Source: Alcanivorax sp. (lineage in GTDB: Bacteria > Pseudomonadota > Gammaproteobacteria > Pseudomonadales > Alcanivoracaceae). Taken from it: a stretch of 64,000 nucleotides of DNA. Below the pieces are notes generated by a model. That model was not told the origin of the DNA. It saw only the letters and a program-made list of their open reading frames with translations, and searched no databases. The stretch is taken from positions 186,001 to 250,000 of the forward strand of contig JAIUME010000002.1 of NCBI GenBank assembly GCA_022565695.1. Reading direction: 5' to 3'. A program made the translations under genes and the position numbers. Within the stretch, counting starts at the first letter, position 1. Each line of letters opens with the position of its first letter. This document shows positions 16,950 to 25,805 of this stretch, in pieces.

Positions 16950-17669
16950 ATGACCGCTCGAGTGTCCTGTAACGATTGCTCCCTGAGCCCCATCTGCTTG
17001 CCGCTGGCTGTGCGTGCGGATGAACTGGAACAGCTCGATAACATCATTCGTCGCGGGCGCGCCATGAAACGTGGCGAGCACCTGTACCGCGCAGCGGATA
17101 CCTTCGATGCGGTGTATGCGGTGCGCAGTGGCGCCCTGAAGACCTATTCCGTGTCAGAAGAAGGCGAAGAACAGGTCACCGGCTTTTATCTGCCCGGGGA
17201 AATCGTCGGTATGGATGGCATCAGTACGGCCCGTCATGTGTCCTCGGCCAAGGCGCTTGAGACGGCCAGTGTTTGCGAGATCCCTTTTGATCGCCTCGAG
17301 TTTCTGTCCTCGCGTATCCCCAGCCTGCAACATCATTTTTTCAGCCTGATGAGTCGGGAGATCCAGGCGGATCGTGAGCTGCATCTGCTGGTCAGCAAGA
17401 AATCCGCGGATGACCGCATTGCCGCCCTGCTGATCTCGATCTCGGCACGCCACAAGCTGCGCGGTTTGTCCGCGACAACGTTCCGTTTGCCAATGTCTCG
17501 CTATGACATTGCCAACTATCTTGGCCTGGCGGTGGAAACCGTGAGCCGTACCTTTACCCGCTTCCAGCAACAGCATATCTTGCGTGTTGAAGGCCGCGAG
17601 GTCGAAATTCTTGATCGCGGCGCACTGTGTGGTGCTGCGCCGCGGGAAATACTTCAGCAGCCCTGCTGA
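16950..17669 (+). CDS. anr: FNR/Anr-type oxygen-sensing transcription regulator
   Basis: 239 residues. The [4Fe-4S] ligands C7-x2-C10-x5-C16 and C109 keep the spacing of E. coli FNR (C20, C23, C29, C122). A cyclic-nucleotide-type beta barrel follows, then a dimer helix and the helix-turn-helix MSRYDIANYLGLAVETVSRT, whose E..SR residues read the TTGAT half-site. Without oxygen the cluster holds the protein as an active dimer. The ATG chosen follows a GGAAAGAG site; upstream in-frame codons back to 16842 are not FNR-like. It lies beside its probable targets and 14 bases before a stress-protein gene. Confidence 0.96.
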   Translation: MTARVSCNDCSLSPICLPLAVRADELEQLDNIIRRGRAMKRGEHLYRAADTFDAVYAVRSGALKTYSVSEEGEEQVTGFYLPGEIVGMDGISTARHVSSAKALETASVCEIPFDRLEFLSSRIPSLQHHFFSLMSREIQADRELHLLVSKKSADDRIAALLISISARHKLRGLSATTFRLPMSRYDIANYLGLAVETVSRTFTRFQQQHILRVEGREVEILDRGALCGAAPREILQQPC

Positions 17670-17683
17670 CCGGTGGAGAAACC

Positions 17684-18616
17684 ATGCAATCCGTTTTTAT
17701 TATGCTTGATGAGCAACTCAAGGCCAGCCAGCCCGCACTCGAGAAAGGCCTGCGCCTTGCCCGGGGTTTGGGCGCACCCGTCACGATTTATGTCAACGGC
17801 TATTCTGCCGCGCTGCTCCGCAGCATCGGCACCGATGAGAGCCGCCTGGCTGGCGCGCAGTACGCGGTACGGCATGCCTGGCAGTCGCGTATCGACACCC
17901 TGCTGGCTGATCTGGTGGAACAACAGGATCTCGCCGTGCAAAGCGACATTGTCTGGGAGCAGGACAGCGAAACCGCCATGCGCAACGCCATCATGGCGGC
18001 CAATCCGCAACTGGTCGTGATTCATTCGGATGGACGTGATCGTGGCATCAAGGGGCTGGTGCTGACGCCGCGCCACTGGCAGCTGATTCGCAAGGCACCC
18101 TGTGATGTGCTGTGTGTGGATGAAGTGACCTGGCCGGATGAGCTGCCGGTGCTGGCCGCTGTGGACCCGGATCACGACGGCGGTGAACTGCTCGGCCTGA
18201 ATGCGACCATCGTCCGCCAGGCCCGGCAATACAGTGACGCCCTCGACAGCGATCTGCGCCTGAGTTATGTCGTCGAACATCCGGATGAAAGCCTGGTGCT
18301 GATTGCCGGCGAAGCGATCCCCAGCTACATCAGTAACCCGGATTCACTGCGCGAGTATTACGCTGGCCGGCTCGGCGAGTTGTGCCGCAATGCCGGGCTG
18401 GACGAACAGGCACGGGTGTTGCTGGAAGGCCGCCCTGCTGACGCGCTGGCCGAGTATCAGCAACGCCAGGGGCCCTTGTTACTCGTACTGGGCACGGTGC
18501 ATCGTGGCCCCGTGCGCCGCATGCTGCTGGGCAGCACCGCAGAAAAGATTGCCGGCAGCGCCCGGGGTGATCTGCTGGTGGTCAAGGATACTGATTTCGA
18601 CACGCCCTGGGGCTGA
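17684..18616 (+). CDS. Universal stress protein, two Usp domains (UspE-like)
   Basis: 310 residues, two Usp domains of roughly 145 each (residues 1-148 and 155-310). LVVIHSDGRDRGIKGLVLTP in the first and LLLVLGTVHRGPVRRMLLGS near the C-terminus are the nucleotide-loop regions; the second keeps the G-x9-GS spacing of ATP-binding Usp proteins. It starts 14 bases after anr with a GGTGGAG site, so it is probably cotranscribed with anr. In Pseudomonas such proteins support survival without oxygen. Confidence 0.88.
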   Translation: MQSVFIMLDEQLKASQPALEKGLRLARGLGAPVTIYVNGYSAALLRSIGTDESRLAGAQYAVRHAWQSRIDTLLADLVEQQDLAVQSDIVWEQDSETAMRNAIMAANPQLVVIHSDGRDRGIKGLVLTPRHWQLIRKAPCDVLCVDEVTWPDELPVLAAVDPDHDGGELLGLNATIVRQARQYSDALDSDLRLSYVVEHPDESLVLIAGEAIPSYISNPDSLREYYAGRLGELCRNAGLDEQARVLLEGRPADALAEYQQRQGPLLLVLGTVHRGPVRRMLLGSTAEKIAGSARGDLLVVKDTDFDTPWG

Positions 18617-18635
18617 CGCCTGTTTTCACCAGGCC

Positions 18636-19544
18636 CTATTCCTTCCACCACGGAAAGCCCGGCGGCATGTCCCGCACCGGTGACAGCGAGAATTTCGCCG
18701 GGCGTTTCTCGATGAATGACAGCACCCCTTCTTTGGCATCCGCCGAGCGCCCTGTCCAGTAAATGGCTTGGCTCTCGATTTCATGGGCCCGTTGCGGATG
18801 CGGCTCGCCGGCCATGTGCCAGAGCATCTGCCGTGACAGCGCCACCGAAACCGCCGAGGTATTGTCAGCAATCTCTCTCGCCAGCCGGCGGGCTTCTGCC
18901 ATCAGGGCATCGCCCTCATGCAGCGACCGCAGCAGGCCGCCGCGCTGGCCTTCCTCCGCATCGAAGACGCGTCCACTGAGCACCCATTCCAGGCTTTGCG
19001 GCAACCCCACCACCTTCGGCAGCAGCCAGCTCGCCGTCCCGTCCGGCACGATGCCACGGCGACAGAAGACGAAGCCCATGCGTGCGTCCCGGCTGGCAAT
19101 GCGAATATCCATGGGCAGGGTCATGGTGGCGCCAACGCCCACGGCGGGGCCATTGATGGCGGCAATCATGGGTTTGAGACTGTGAAACATGCGCAGGGTC
19201 ACCATGCCGCCGGTGTCTCGCACCGTTTCCCAGTCGACTTCTTCGTTGCTGTCCTCATGGTTGCCCTCATGGCCGCTCTCATGACGACTGTCATAATTGA
19301 ACGTATCCGCACCTTTACCCAGGTCTGCCCCCGCACAAAACGCCCGGCCGGCGCCGGTCACAATGATGACCCTGACGGCATCATCCGCGTCAGCGGCGTC
19401 CATGGCGCTGATCAGTTCTTGCGCCATGGTGTCGGTAAAGGCATTGAGGCGGTCAGGACGATTGAGCGTCAACGTCAGGATGCCGTCGGCAACGTCGTAC
19501 AACAGGGTTTCAAACTGGGGCTGTTTCTCAGCAGGGGCTGACAT
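18636..19544 (-). CDS. Enoyl-CoA hydratase/isomerase family protein
   Basis: 302 residues of crotonase fold. TLNRPDRLNAFTDTM, the oxyanion motifs GRAFCAGADLGKG and INGPAVGVGATMTLPMDIRIAS, and the catalytic-region FCRRGIVPDGTASWLLPKVVG are clear. It would act on acyl-CoA substrates in beta-oxidation or a related pathway. Residues 85-105 are a His/Glu/Asp-rich insertion not typical of crotonases. The ATG chosen has GGAGAC five bases upstream; the open frame extends 43 codons further but without a site. It converges on the stress-protein gene. Confidence 0.9.
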   Translation of the reverse strand: MSAPAEKQPQFETLLYDVADGILTLTLNRPDRLNAFTDTMAQELISAMDAADADDAVRVIIVTGAGRAFCAGADLGKGADTFNYDSRHESGHEGNHEDSNEEVDWETVRDTGGMVTLRMFHSLKPMIAAINGPAVGVGATMTLPMDIRIASRDARMGFVFCRRGIVPDGTASWLLPKVVGLPQSLEWVLSGRVFDAEEGQRGGLLRSLHEGDALMAEARRLAREIADNTSAVSVALSRQMLWHMAGEPHPQRAHEIESQAIYWTGRSADAKEGVLSFIEKRPAKFSLSPVRDMPPGFPWWKE

Positions 19545-19659
19545 GAGCAGGTCTCCGGCATTGACGAGCTTGAAGACTAGCATCGCCCGTCTTCTGCACC
19601 CTTGTCCTGATCCGACAACGCAGCTTGCCTTTATGTCAGGCGCCGCAGCGCCCGGGATA

Positions 19660-19701
19660 CTGACATGCGTCAATAGTGGGTCTGCGTTTCGCCGGTAGTC
19701 T
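19660..19701 (+). promoter_or_regulatory. FNR/Anr-like box upstream of the coiled-coil gene
   Basis: CTGACATGCGTCAA (19660-19673) matches TTGAC-N4-GTCAA in all but the first base. If it is at -41.5, the -10 would fall on TAGTCT (19696-19701), a weak hexamer in the right place, 45-50 bp before the ATG. Confidence 0.5.
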
Positions 19702-19747
19702 GAGTGGGTAGCCTGAACTCACCACACGGTACAAAAGGAGACCCTTC

Positions 19748-20050
19748 ATGAAACGCCCCAGCGAATATTTGCAGTCCCTTGGCCAACGCATTGAAGAATG
19801 GGAATACCAGCTTGATCGCTTCCAGCACCATGTTGCTGATCTCGGCGACAAGGCCCGGGCGCGTGCCGACCAACAGGTGGCGGAGCTGAAGACCCGGCGC
19901 AACGAGCTCAAGGACAAGCTGCAGCACCTGGAAGATCAGGGCGAACAGGCTCTGGAAGACATTCGGGATGGGCTGGAGCTCGCCTGGGACGGCCTGCATC
20001 TTGGCCTGCTGACCGCCCGCGCAGAGTTTGAGGAACCGAAAGCGGATTGA
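19748..20050 (+). CDS. Small coiled-coil protein of unknown function
   Basis: 100 residues, almost all helical with heptads of charged residues (LKTRRNELKDKLQHLEDQGEQALEDI), no signal and no membrane segment. It begins KRPSEYLQSLGQRIEEWEYQLDRF and is preceded by an AAAAGGAGAC ribosome-binding site, so it is very probably expressed. No enzymatic motif is visible. An Anr-like box upstream suggests induction at low oxygen. It ends 10 bp before the convergent yaaA gene. Confidence 0.8.
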   Translation: MKRPSEYLQSLGQRIEEWEYQLDRFQHHVADLGDKARARADQQVAELKTRRNELKDKLQHLEDQGEQALEDIRDGLELAWDGLHLGLLTARAEFEEPKAD

Positions 20051-20060
20051 TGTCGGTCAG

Positions 20061-20840
20061 TCACTGATCCTTTTCACGGCGGCGGAATACCAGCCGATCG
20101 GCATCGGAATCCGCCGCGTGGAAGCGATAACCCGCCACATCGAAGCCAGTCAGCCGCTCCGGCTCGCGGACATCATGCTGCAGTATCCAGGCAGCCATGA
20201 GACCGCGGGCCTTTTTTGCATAAAAACTGATCACCTTGTACTGGCCGTTCTTCTCGTCTTCAAACACCGGCGTGATCACCCTCGCCTTGAGCTGCCTGGG
20301 GCGCACCGCCCGAAAATACTCATTGGATGCCAGATTGATCAGCACGTCTGTGTCAGCGGCTTTCATGTCCCGTGCCAGCAGGTCAGTGATGCGATCATCC
20401 CAGAACTGGTAAAGATCCTTGCCTCGCGCGTTGGCAAGACGTGTTCCCATCTCCAGGCGATAGGCCTGCATCATATCCAGCGGCCGCAGCAACCCGTATA
20501 GTCCGGAGAGGATGCGCAGGCGTGCCTGTGCCCGTGCGAGGCTGTCGGAATCAAAACGGGCGACGTCCAGACCGGTGTAGACATCGCCCTTGAAGGCGAA
20601 CACGGCGGGCCTGGCCTGCTCCTTGCCGGCAACGGGTTGCCAGTCGGCAAACCGCGCAGCGTTCAGCTCCGCAATCTTGTCGCTGACACTCATCAGCGAG
20701 CCAATGTCAGCGGGGGTGAGTTCCCGCAGTTGCGCCACCAGTTCTGCACTGTCCTGCATCATGCGTGGCCGGGTGGTCTTCACGCGCGGCAGCGCTGACG
20801 TATAGTCCAGTGTCTTGGCAGGAGAAACGACAATCAGCAT
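20061..20840 (-). CDS. yaaA: Peroxide stress protein YaaA (DUF328/UPF0246)
   Basis: 259 residues. The N-terminus MLIVVSPAKTLDYTSALP is the family signature, followed by AVFAFKGDVYTGLDV, LSGLYGLLRPLDMMQAYRLEMG and LINLASNEYF. In E. coli YaaA is induced by OxyR and lowers free iron and DNA damage under peroxide; the fold binds DNA in vitro. Two ATG codons are adjacent; the second gives better spacing to the GAGG site. Confidence 0.95.
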   Translation of the reverse strand: MLIVVSPAKTLDYTSALPRVKTTRPRMMQDSAELVAQLRELTPADIGSLMSVSDKIAELNAARFADWQPVAGKEQARPAVFAFKGDVYTGLDVARFDSDSLARAQARLRILSGLYGLLRPLDMMQAYRLEMGTRLANARGKDLYQFWDDRITDLLARDMKAADTDVLINLASNEYFRAVRPRQLKARVITPVFEDEKNGQYKVISFYAKKARGLMAAWILQHDVREPERLTGFDVAGYRFHAADSDADRLVFRRREKDQ

Positions 20841-20950
20841 CATTGACCTCGCTTAACGTGATGCGTTGACCTTCAATGGCGCAGCAGTATAACAGGAGCA
20901 ACGACAGGTTTTGCCGATCGTTGTGACAGTTAACGGACCAGGGAATCCTT

Positions 20951-21451
20951 ATGTTACGCGTGCTTCTTGTTCTTGCCGGCCTGTTGGCCATTGCCGTTGT
21001 GCTGTGGGCAAGCTGGCGTATCGACCGGCGCCTGTTCGCGGGAACGCTCGTGGCGGTACTGATCGGCGCACTGATGTTCGGCCTGGGCTTCTGGCACAGC
21101 CGCGAGCAGGCGCAAGTCGAGTTACCCGCCGACGCCGTCAGCCTGACCCTGGAGCAATCCCGGGGCATGGAGATCGGCATCCGTATTCAGGGCCGCATGA
21201 CCAACCACAGCGAGTATGCGCTGGCCCGGGTCAAGGCCCGGGTCACCCTGCAACAGTGCCCGGAGGCCACTGGCTGCGAGACCGTGGGGGAAGACATCAT
21301 CCACCTCCGGCAGCATGTGCCAGCCGGCAGCAGCTATCCCTATTCACAGATGCTGAATCTGTCCAGTGATCTGCTCGGCGACAATGCGCAATGGCAGGTT
21401 GAACCACTTTCCGTGATCGGATTTGCCATGACGGAACGCACGCGTCATTGA
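20951..21451 (+). CDS. Two-helix membrane protein of unknown function
   Basis: 166 residues. Two N-terminal membrane helices (about 2-20 and 28-48, LFAGTLVAVLIGALMFGLGF) precede a periplasmic beta-rich domain of about 115 residues with two cysteines (QQCPEATGCETV) that may form a disulphide. The IRIQGRMTNHSEYALARVKARVTL segment resembles FxLYD-type domains of secreted proteins. No function can be assigned. It is divergent from yaaA with about 110 bp between starts. Confidence 0.75.
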   Translation: MLRVLLVLAGLLAIAVVLWASWRIDRRLFAGTLVAVLIGALMFGLGFWHSREQAQVELPADAVSLTLEQSRGMEIGIRIQGRMTNHSEYALARVKARVTLQQCPEATGCETVGEDIIHLRQHVPAGSSYPYSQMLNLSSDLLGDNAQWQVEPLSVIGFAMTERTRH

Positions 21452-21498
21452 CAGTAGCAGCGTAGGGATTATCGTGTTGGCAGTGATTATGACCGCCA

Positions 21499-21532
21499 AG
21501 TCATTACTTGAGCCGTTATGTAAGTAATGACT
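21499..21532. promoter_or_regulatory. Perfect 11-bp inverted repeat upstream of the acyl-CoA dehydrogenase
   Basis: AGTCATTACTT at 21499-21509 and its exact complement AAGTAATGACT at 21522-21532, separated by 12 bp, 41 bp before the next ATG. It has no T-run after it, so an operator for a dimeric (for example TetR-type) repressor is more likely than a terminator. Confidence 0.65.
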
Positions 21533-21573
21533 GTTGTCGGCACCCCTGCCCGCACTCAGCTTCCGGAGCCCCC

Positions 21574-22713
21574 ATGGATTTCCAGCTCACCGAATCGCAG
21601 CAGATGCTGCAGGACAGCGCCCAGCGTTTTATGCGCCAGCAGCATGGTTTTGAACAGCGCCGCGCCCTCCTCAAGGAGGGCAATGGCCTGCATCCGTCAC
21701 TCTGGCAGACCTTTGCCGAGATGGGCTGGCTGGCCCTGCCCTACCCTGAAGACCAGGGTGGGCTGGATGGCAGCTACCGTGATCTGGTGCAGTTGATGAG
21801 CTGCTTCGGCGAAGGCCTGACAGTCGAACCCTACAGCGCAAATGTCCTGCTGGCTGGCCAGCTGATTTCCGCGCTGGGCAGCGAGGCACAACAGGCGGCC
21901 CTGCTTGGCCCCATGCTTGCCGGTGAGCTGCAGCTGGCATTTGCCCACGATGAACCGGGACGTCGTTTCGCCCTTGATGCGCGCACACTGGTCGCTACCC
22001 GCGAGGGCGATGGCCATGTCGATGGCTATGTGCTCAACGGTGACAAGGCGGTGGTCCTGAATGGGGACAAGGCCGGGCAACTGGTGGTGTCGGCACGGCT
22101 GGGTGAATCGACGCTCCTGTTTGTGGTGCCGGCGGACGTCAGCGGGTTGAGCCGTCGGAATTACCCGACCGTGGACGGTGGCAGCGCCGCCGACCTGCAT
22201 TTTGACGGTGTCACATTGCCCGCCTCCGCGCTGTTGGGCGCGGACACAGATCAATGTGACGCCATCGAAGTCGCGCTGGACAAAGCACTGCTTGGCCTGT
22301 GCGCCGAGGCCGTGGGCATCATGGCCGCACTGGTCAGCGACACGGTCGAATACTGCAAGACTCGCAAACAGTTCGGCACCCCGATTTCTGCCTTTCAGGT
22401 GCTGCAGCACCGCATGGTGGACATGTTCATGCGCACCGAACAGTCCCGCGCACTGCTGGAAATGGCTGCCATCCAGGCAGACAGCGCTGCACCGGCGGAA
22501 GCGCGACAGGCCTTGTCGTCGCTCAAGGCCTGGCTCGGCTCCGCCGCCCGTTACGTAGGCCAGCAGGCGGTACAGCTGCACGGCGGCATGGGCGTCACCG
22601 AAGAGCTGCGGGTCGGTCATTACTTCAAGCGCCTGACGTTGATCCAGGAATTGCTGGGCAACGAAGACTGGCACCTGCGCCGGCTGGACCGTCTGATGGG
22701 CGAGGCTGCCTGA
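21574..22713 (+). CDS. Acyl-CoA dehydrogenase family protein
   Basis: 379 residues, usual length. It starts MDFQLTESQQMLQDSAQRFM and carries the flavin-enzyme motifs AEMGWLALPYPEDQGGL, TRKQFGTPISAFQVLQHRMVDM and the C-terminal QAVQLHGGMGVTEELRVGHYFKR. The Glu base position cannot be fixed by eye. FAD-dependent alpha,beta-dehydrogenation of an acyl-CoA is expected; the substrate is unknown and the DEPGRRF substrate-loop region resembles the PimD/CaiA-like subgroup. The upstream perfect inverted repeat suggests its own regulation. Confidence 0.92.
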   Translation: MDFQLTESQQMLQDSAQRFMRQQHGFEQRRALLKEGNGLHPSLWQTFAEMGWLALPYPEDQGGLDGSYRDLVQLMSCFGEGLTVEPYSANVLLAGQLISALGSEAQQAALLGPMLAGELQLAFAHDEPGRRFALDARTLVATREGDGHVDGYVLNGDKAVVLNGDKAGQLVVSARLGESTLLFVVPADVSGLSRRNYPTVDGGSAADLHFDGVTLPASALLGADTDQCDAIEVALDKALLGLCAEAVGIMAALVSDTVEYCKTRKQFGTPISAFQVLQHRMVDMFMRTEQSRALLEMAAIQADSAAPAEARQALSSLKAWLGSAARYVGQQAVQLHGGMGVTEELRVGHYFKRLTLIQELLGNEDWHLRRLDRLMGEAA

Positions 22714-22810
22714 GGGCGGCCATCAGGCCATTAGCATTAGATAGTGGCACTTTGCCGCCAGACGCCGAAAGGTTCACAATGCCGGTCCCGAAATACGCCC
22801 TGAGGTATGC

Positions 22811-23662
22811 ATGAGCGGTCTTGTTCCCGGCCAGGTGACCCAACTTGTGCCCGGTGTCTGGCGTCTTCTGGCGCTCAACCCCGGCATGATGACCGGCCCC
22901 GGCACCAACACCTATCTGCTGCAGGCAGGCGATGGTCTGATGGTGCTGGACCCGGGCCCGGCGGACAGCCAGCATGTTGCCAACATCCGCGCTGCCGCAG
23001 CCGAGATCGGCCTGCCGCTTCAGGCGGTGCTGGTTACCCACACCCACCGGGACCACTCCCCCGCCGCCGAGGCGCTGGTCGAGGCGTTGCAGTTGCGCCG
23101 GCTGGGCCCGGAAGCGCCCGCTGACGGCTTTCAGGATGAAGCCTGGGCGCCGGACCAGATACTCCAGGACGGTGACGTGGTGGCGCTGGGCAATGAGCAG
23201 CGTCTGCGCGTGATCGCGACGCCGGGGCATGTCAGCAATCATCTGTGCTATCTGCACGAAGACACCGGCCTGCTGTTCAGCGGTGATCACCTGATCCAGG
23301 GGTCTACCGTGGTCATCGTCCCGCCCGCAGGCTCCATGCGGGACTATCTCGCCTCCCTGGAAAAGCTGCGCAGCGAGCACATCACGCGCCTGGCGCCGGG
23401 GCATGGCGATCTGATCGAGGACCCCCAGGCCTACATCGAACATACCATTGGCCATCGGCTGCGGCGGGAAGAAAAGGTGATTCGCGCCCTGCGCCTGCAC
23501 CCGGACAGTACGGCCAACGACCTGGTCGGCACCGTTTATGATGATGTGCCGGTCTTTCTCCACGGCGTGGCCACCCTGTCGCTGATGGCGCATCTGCTGA
23601 AACTCGAAGAAGAGGGTCTGGCGGCGCAAGAGAATGAGCGCTGGGCCCTGCTCGCCTCCTGA
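22811..23662 (+). CDS. Metallo-beta-lactamase fold hydrolase (LACTB2-like)
   Basis: 283 residues. The metal motif HTHRDH and the downstream ligands in ATPGHVSNHLCYL, FSGDHLIQGSTVV and APGHGDLIEDP are all in place. The C-terminal part (VIRALRLHPDSTANDLVGTVY) is the winged-helix-like tail of LACTB2-type proteins, some of which are RNases or thioester hydrolases. Substrate is unknown. The next gene starts 20 bp later and is probably cotranscribed. Confidence 0.9.
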   Translation: MSGLVPGQVTQLVPGVWRLLALNPGMMTGPGTNTYLLQAGDGLMVLDPGPADSQHVANIRAAAAEIGLPLQAVLVTHTHRDHSPAAEALVEALQLRRLGPEAPADGFQDEAWAPDQILQDGDVVALGNEQRLRVIATPGHVSNHLCYLHEDTGLLFSGDHLIQGSTVVIVPPAGSMRDYLASLEKLRSEHITRLAPGHGDLIEDPQAYIEHTIGHRLRREEKVIRALRLHPDSTANDLVGTVYDDVPVFLHGVATLSLMAHLLKLEEEGLAAQENERWALLAS

Positions 23663-23681
23663 GGCAGAGGCAGACATTCCG

Positions 23682-24305
23682 ATGACGGCGCCACACGACG
23701 GACTGCTGCCCCCGGAGGCTGTTCTGCGACCACTGGCGCAGACGCCCGGGCTCTGGTGCTGGCCTGCATTGATAGGGAGTGCCGAGGCGAAGCCATTGAT
23801 GGCGCAACTTCTGGACGAAGTCCCCTGGGCGCAACCGGATATCACCCTGTTTGGCCGTACCGGCCCCGTGCCGCGCCTGCAAAGCTGGCATGGAGAGCCG
23901 GAGGCACGCTACGCCTATTCCGGCCTCCCTTTGCCGCCGACGCCCTGGACACCGGGCTTGCGCCGCATTCTCGACGTGGTGCAGGCAGCCACCGGACACC
24001 GCTTCAACAGCGTGCTGGCCAATCTCTACCGCAACGGCCACGACACCATGGGCTGGCACGCCGATGACGAGGCAGAGCTGGGGCCGGCGCCCTGGATTGC
24101 TTCCTACTCCCTGGGCGCGACGCGGGATTTCACCCTGCGCCGTCGCGGCACTACCCGCATCGGCGAGCGTATTGCGCTGGAACACGACCAGTTACTGCTG
24201 ATGCCACCCGCGATGCAGCAGCACTGGGAGCATGCGTTGCCGCGCCGGGCTCAGGTGATGGCGCCGCGAATAAACCTCACGTTTCGCCTTATATATCAGA
24301 AGTAA
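23682..24305 (+). CDS. AlkB-like 2-oxoglutarate/Fe(II) dioxygenase
   Basis: 207 residues, close to human ALKBH2/3 in layout. Iron ligands are in MGWHADDE (HxD) and HWEHALPRR (His), and the 2-oxoglutarate arginines in RINLTFR. NSVLANLYRNGHDTMGWH and SYSLGATRDFTLRR are family hallmarks. It would remove methyl lesions from DNA or RNA bases by oxidation. The ATG is 17 bp after the metallo-hydrolase stop, in an apparent operon. Confidence 0.93.
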   Translation: MTAPHDGLLPPEAVLRPLAQTPGLWCWPALIGSAEAKPLMAQLLDEVPWAQPDITLFGRTGPVPRLQSWHGEPEARYAYSGLPLPPTPWTPGLRRILDVVQAATGHRFNSVLANLYRNGHDTMGWHADDEAELGPAPWIASYSLGATRDFTLRRRGTTRIGERIALEHDQLLLMPPAMQQHWEHALPRRAQVMAPRINLTFRLIYQK

Positions 24306-24330
24306 CCGACTGATATACATGAATTATCAA

Positions 24331-25581
24331 TTATCCAAAAAATAGATATGTGACAAATATCGCGGTAATCAGCCCCGCCATATCAGCTACGATGCCGCAC
24401 AGCAGCGCGTAACGCAGTTTGACCACGCCGACACTGCCGAAGTAGACCGCCAGGACATAGAAGGTGGTTTCCGTACTGCCCTGCATGATGGCCGCCATAC
24501 GTCCCGCGAGGGAGTCGACGCCGTGGGTCTGCATCACTTCCAGCATCATGGCTCGGGCGCCACTTCCCGACAGCGGTTTGAGCATGGCCACGGGCAGTGC
24601 ATCAACGAAGCGCGTGTCGAAACCCGCCACCACCGCGACATAGCGAATGCCGTTGAGTACCAGATCCAGCACCCCGCCCTCGCGGAGCACCGCGATGGCC
24701 ACCAGCATGGCGACCAGGAAAGGAATCAGCCTGACAGCGAGATGAAAGCCCTCCTTGGCGCCCTCGATGAAGGTGCTGTAGGCATCCAGGCGGGCGCGAT
24801 GCGCCATGATCAGAAACAGCGCGACGACACCCAGCAGGATGCCGTTGCCAATGCTGCTGGACAGGGTGGCAGCGGCCTGAGGCGGCAATGCCCAGGCCAG
24901 GGTGCCCAGTGCCATCAACAGCGCCAGCCAGATACCGGCTGCGGCCATGATCACCGGGTCCAGCAACCGGATGCCCTGCAGACGCGCTGTGAACCAGACG
25001 CCGATAAAGGTGGATGCGGTGGTCGCCATCAGCATGGGCAGGTAGATATCAGCCGGATCTGCAGCGCCCTGCTGGGCGCGATACATCAGCACCGTTACCG
25101 GCACCAGGGTCACCGATGAGGTATTGAGCACCAGAAACATGATCTGGCTGTTGGTGGCCGTGTCCGGCTGGGGATTCTGCTCCTGCAGCGCCTCCATCGC
25201 CTTCAGGCCCAGTGGCGTGGCGGCATTGTCCAGACCGAGCATGTTGGCAGAAAGATTCATGGTGACCGGTGCCATGGGGCCGCCCTCTTTGCCTGCACCG
25301 GTGCCCTGCCGGGCATCCCGCGCTTCCGGCATCAGGCGCCCCAGCAGCGGCGTCACCTTTTGCGCGACCCATTCGGCCAGCCCGCTTTTTTCCGCGAGAC
25401 GGAACAGGCCGGTCCACAAGGTCAACACGCCGATCAGCCCGATGCTGACCTGCACCGCCAGATCGGCAGCACTGAACATGGCTTCCATGGTGCCGGACAG
25501 CGCTTCAGGCGTACCAAATACCGCCCGAACCAGGGCTGCGACAATGCCCAGCAGCAAAAAACCGATAAATAAGTAGTGCAT
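24331..25581 (-). CDS. Nucleoside-recognition (Gate) domain membrane protein, SpmA-SpmB type
   Basis: 416 residues with about ten hydrophobic helices and two Gate domains, one per half: ANMLGLDNAATPLGLKAMEALQ in the first and SGARAMMLEVMQTHGVDS...MQGSTETTFYVLAVYFGSVG in the second. This is a fusion of the SpmA and SpmB halves, as in E. coli YjiH/YjiG-like proteins. A transport role for a nucleoside-like or other small solute is assumed but unproven. It converges on the AlkB-like gene, with 25 bp between stops. Confidence 0.88.
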   Translation of the reverse strand: MHYLFIGFLLLGIVAALVRAVFGTPEALSGTMEAMFSAADLAVQVSIGLIGVLTLWTGLFRLAEKSGLAEWVAQKVTPLLGRLMPEARDARQGTGAGKEGGPMAPVTMNLSANMLGLDNAATPLGLKAMEALQEQNPQPDTATNSQIMFLVLNTSSVTLVPVTVLMYRAQQGAADPADIYLPMLMATTASTFIGVWFTARLQGIRLLDPVIMAAAGIWLALLMALGTLAWALPPQAAATLSSSIGNGILLGVVALFLIMAHRARLDAYSTFIEGAKEGFHLAVRLIPFLVAMLVAIAVLREGGVLDLVLNGIRYVAVVAGFDTRFVDALPVAMLKPLSGSGARAMMLEVMQTHGVDSLAGRMAAIMQGSTETTFYVLAVYFGSVGVVKLRYALLCGIVADMAGLITAIFVTYLFFG

Positions 25582-25805
25582 TCACGCCCTCGTGTACACG
25601 ATGTGTCATTACCTTATACTGTTGGCACAGTGCAGGGTTAGTGTGGTGTATTGCGCAACCAATGCTCAGGATGGGTGTCCACCTGTTTGAGCATTCTGCC
25701 AGTGAAAGGCAGATTTTGCGCGCCGGCATCTTGCCGGATGCCGACACGACCGTGCAGGTGCAGCGCGCCGGCCGTGACTGCTTATGGACTCCGATGAGGC
25801 CCGAG

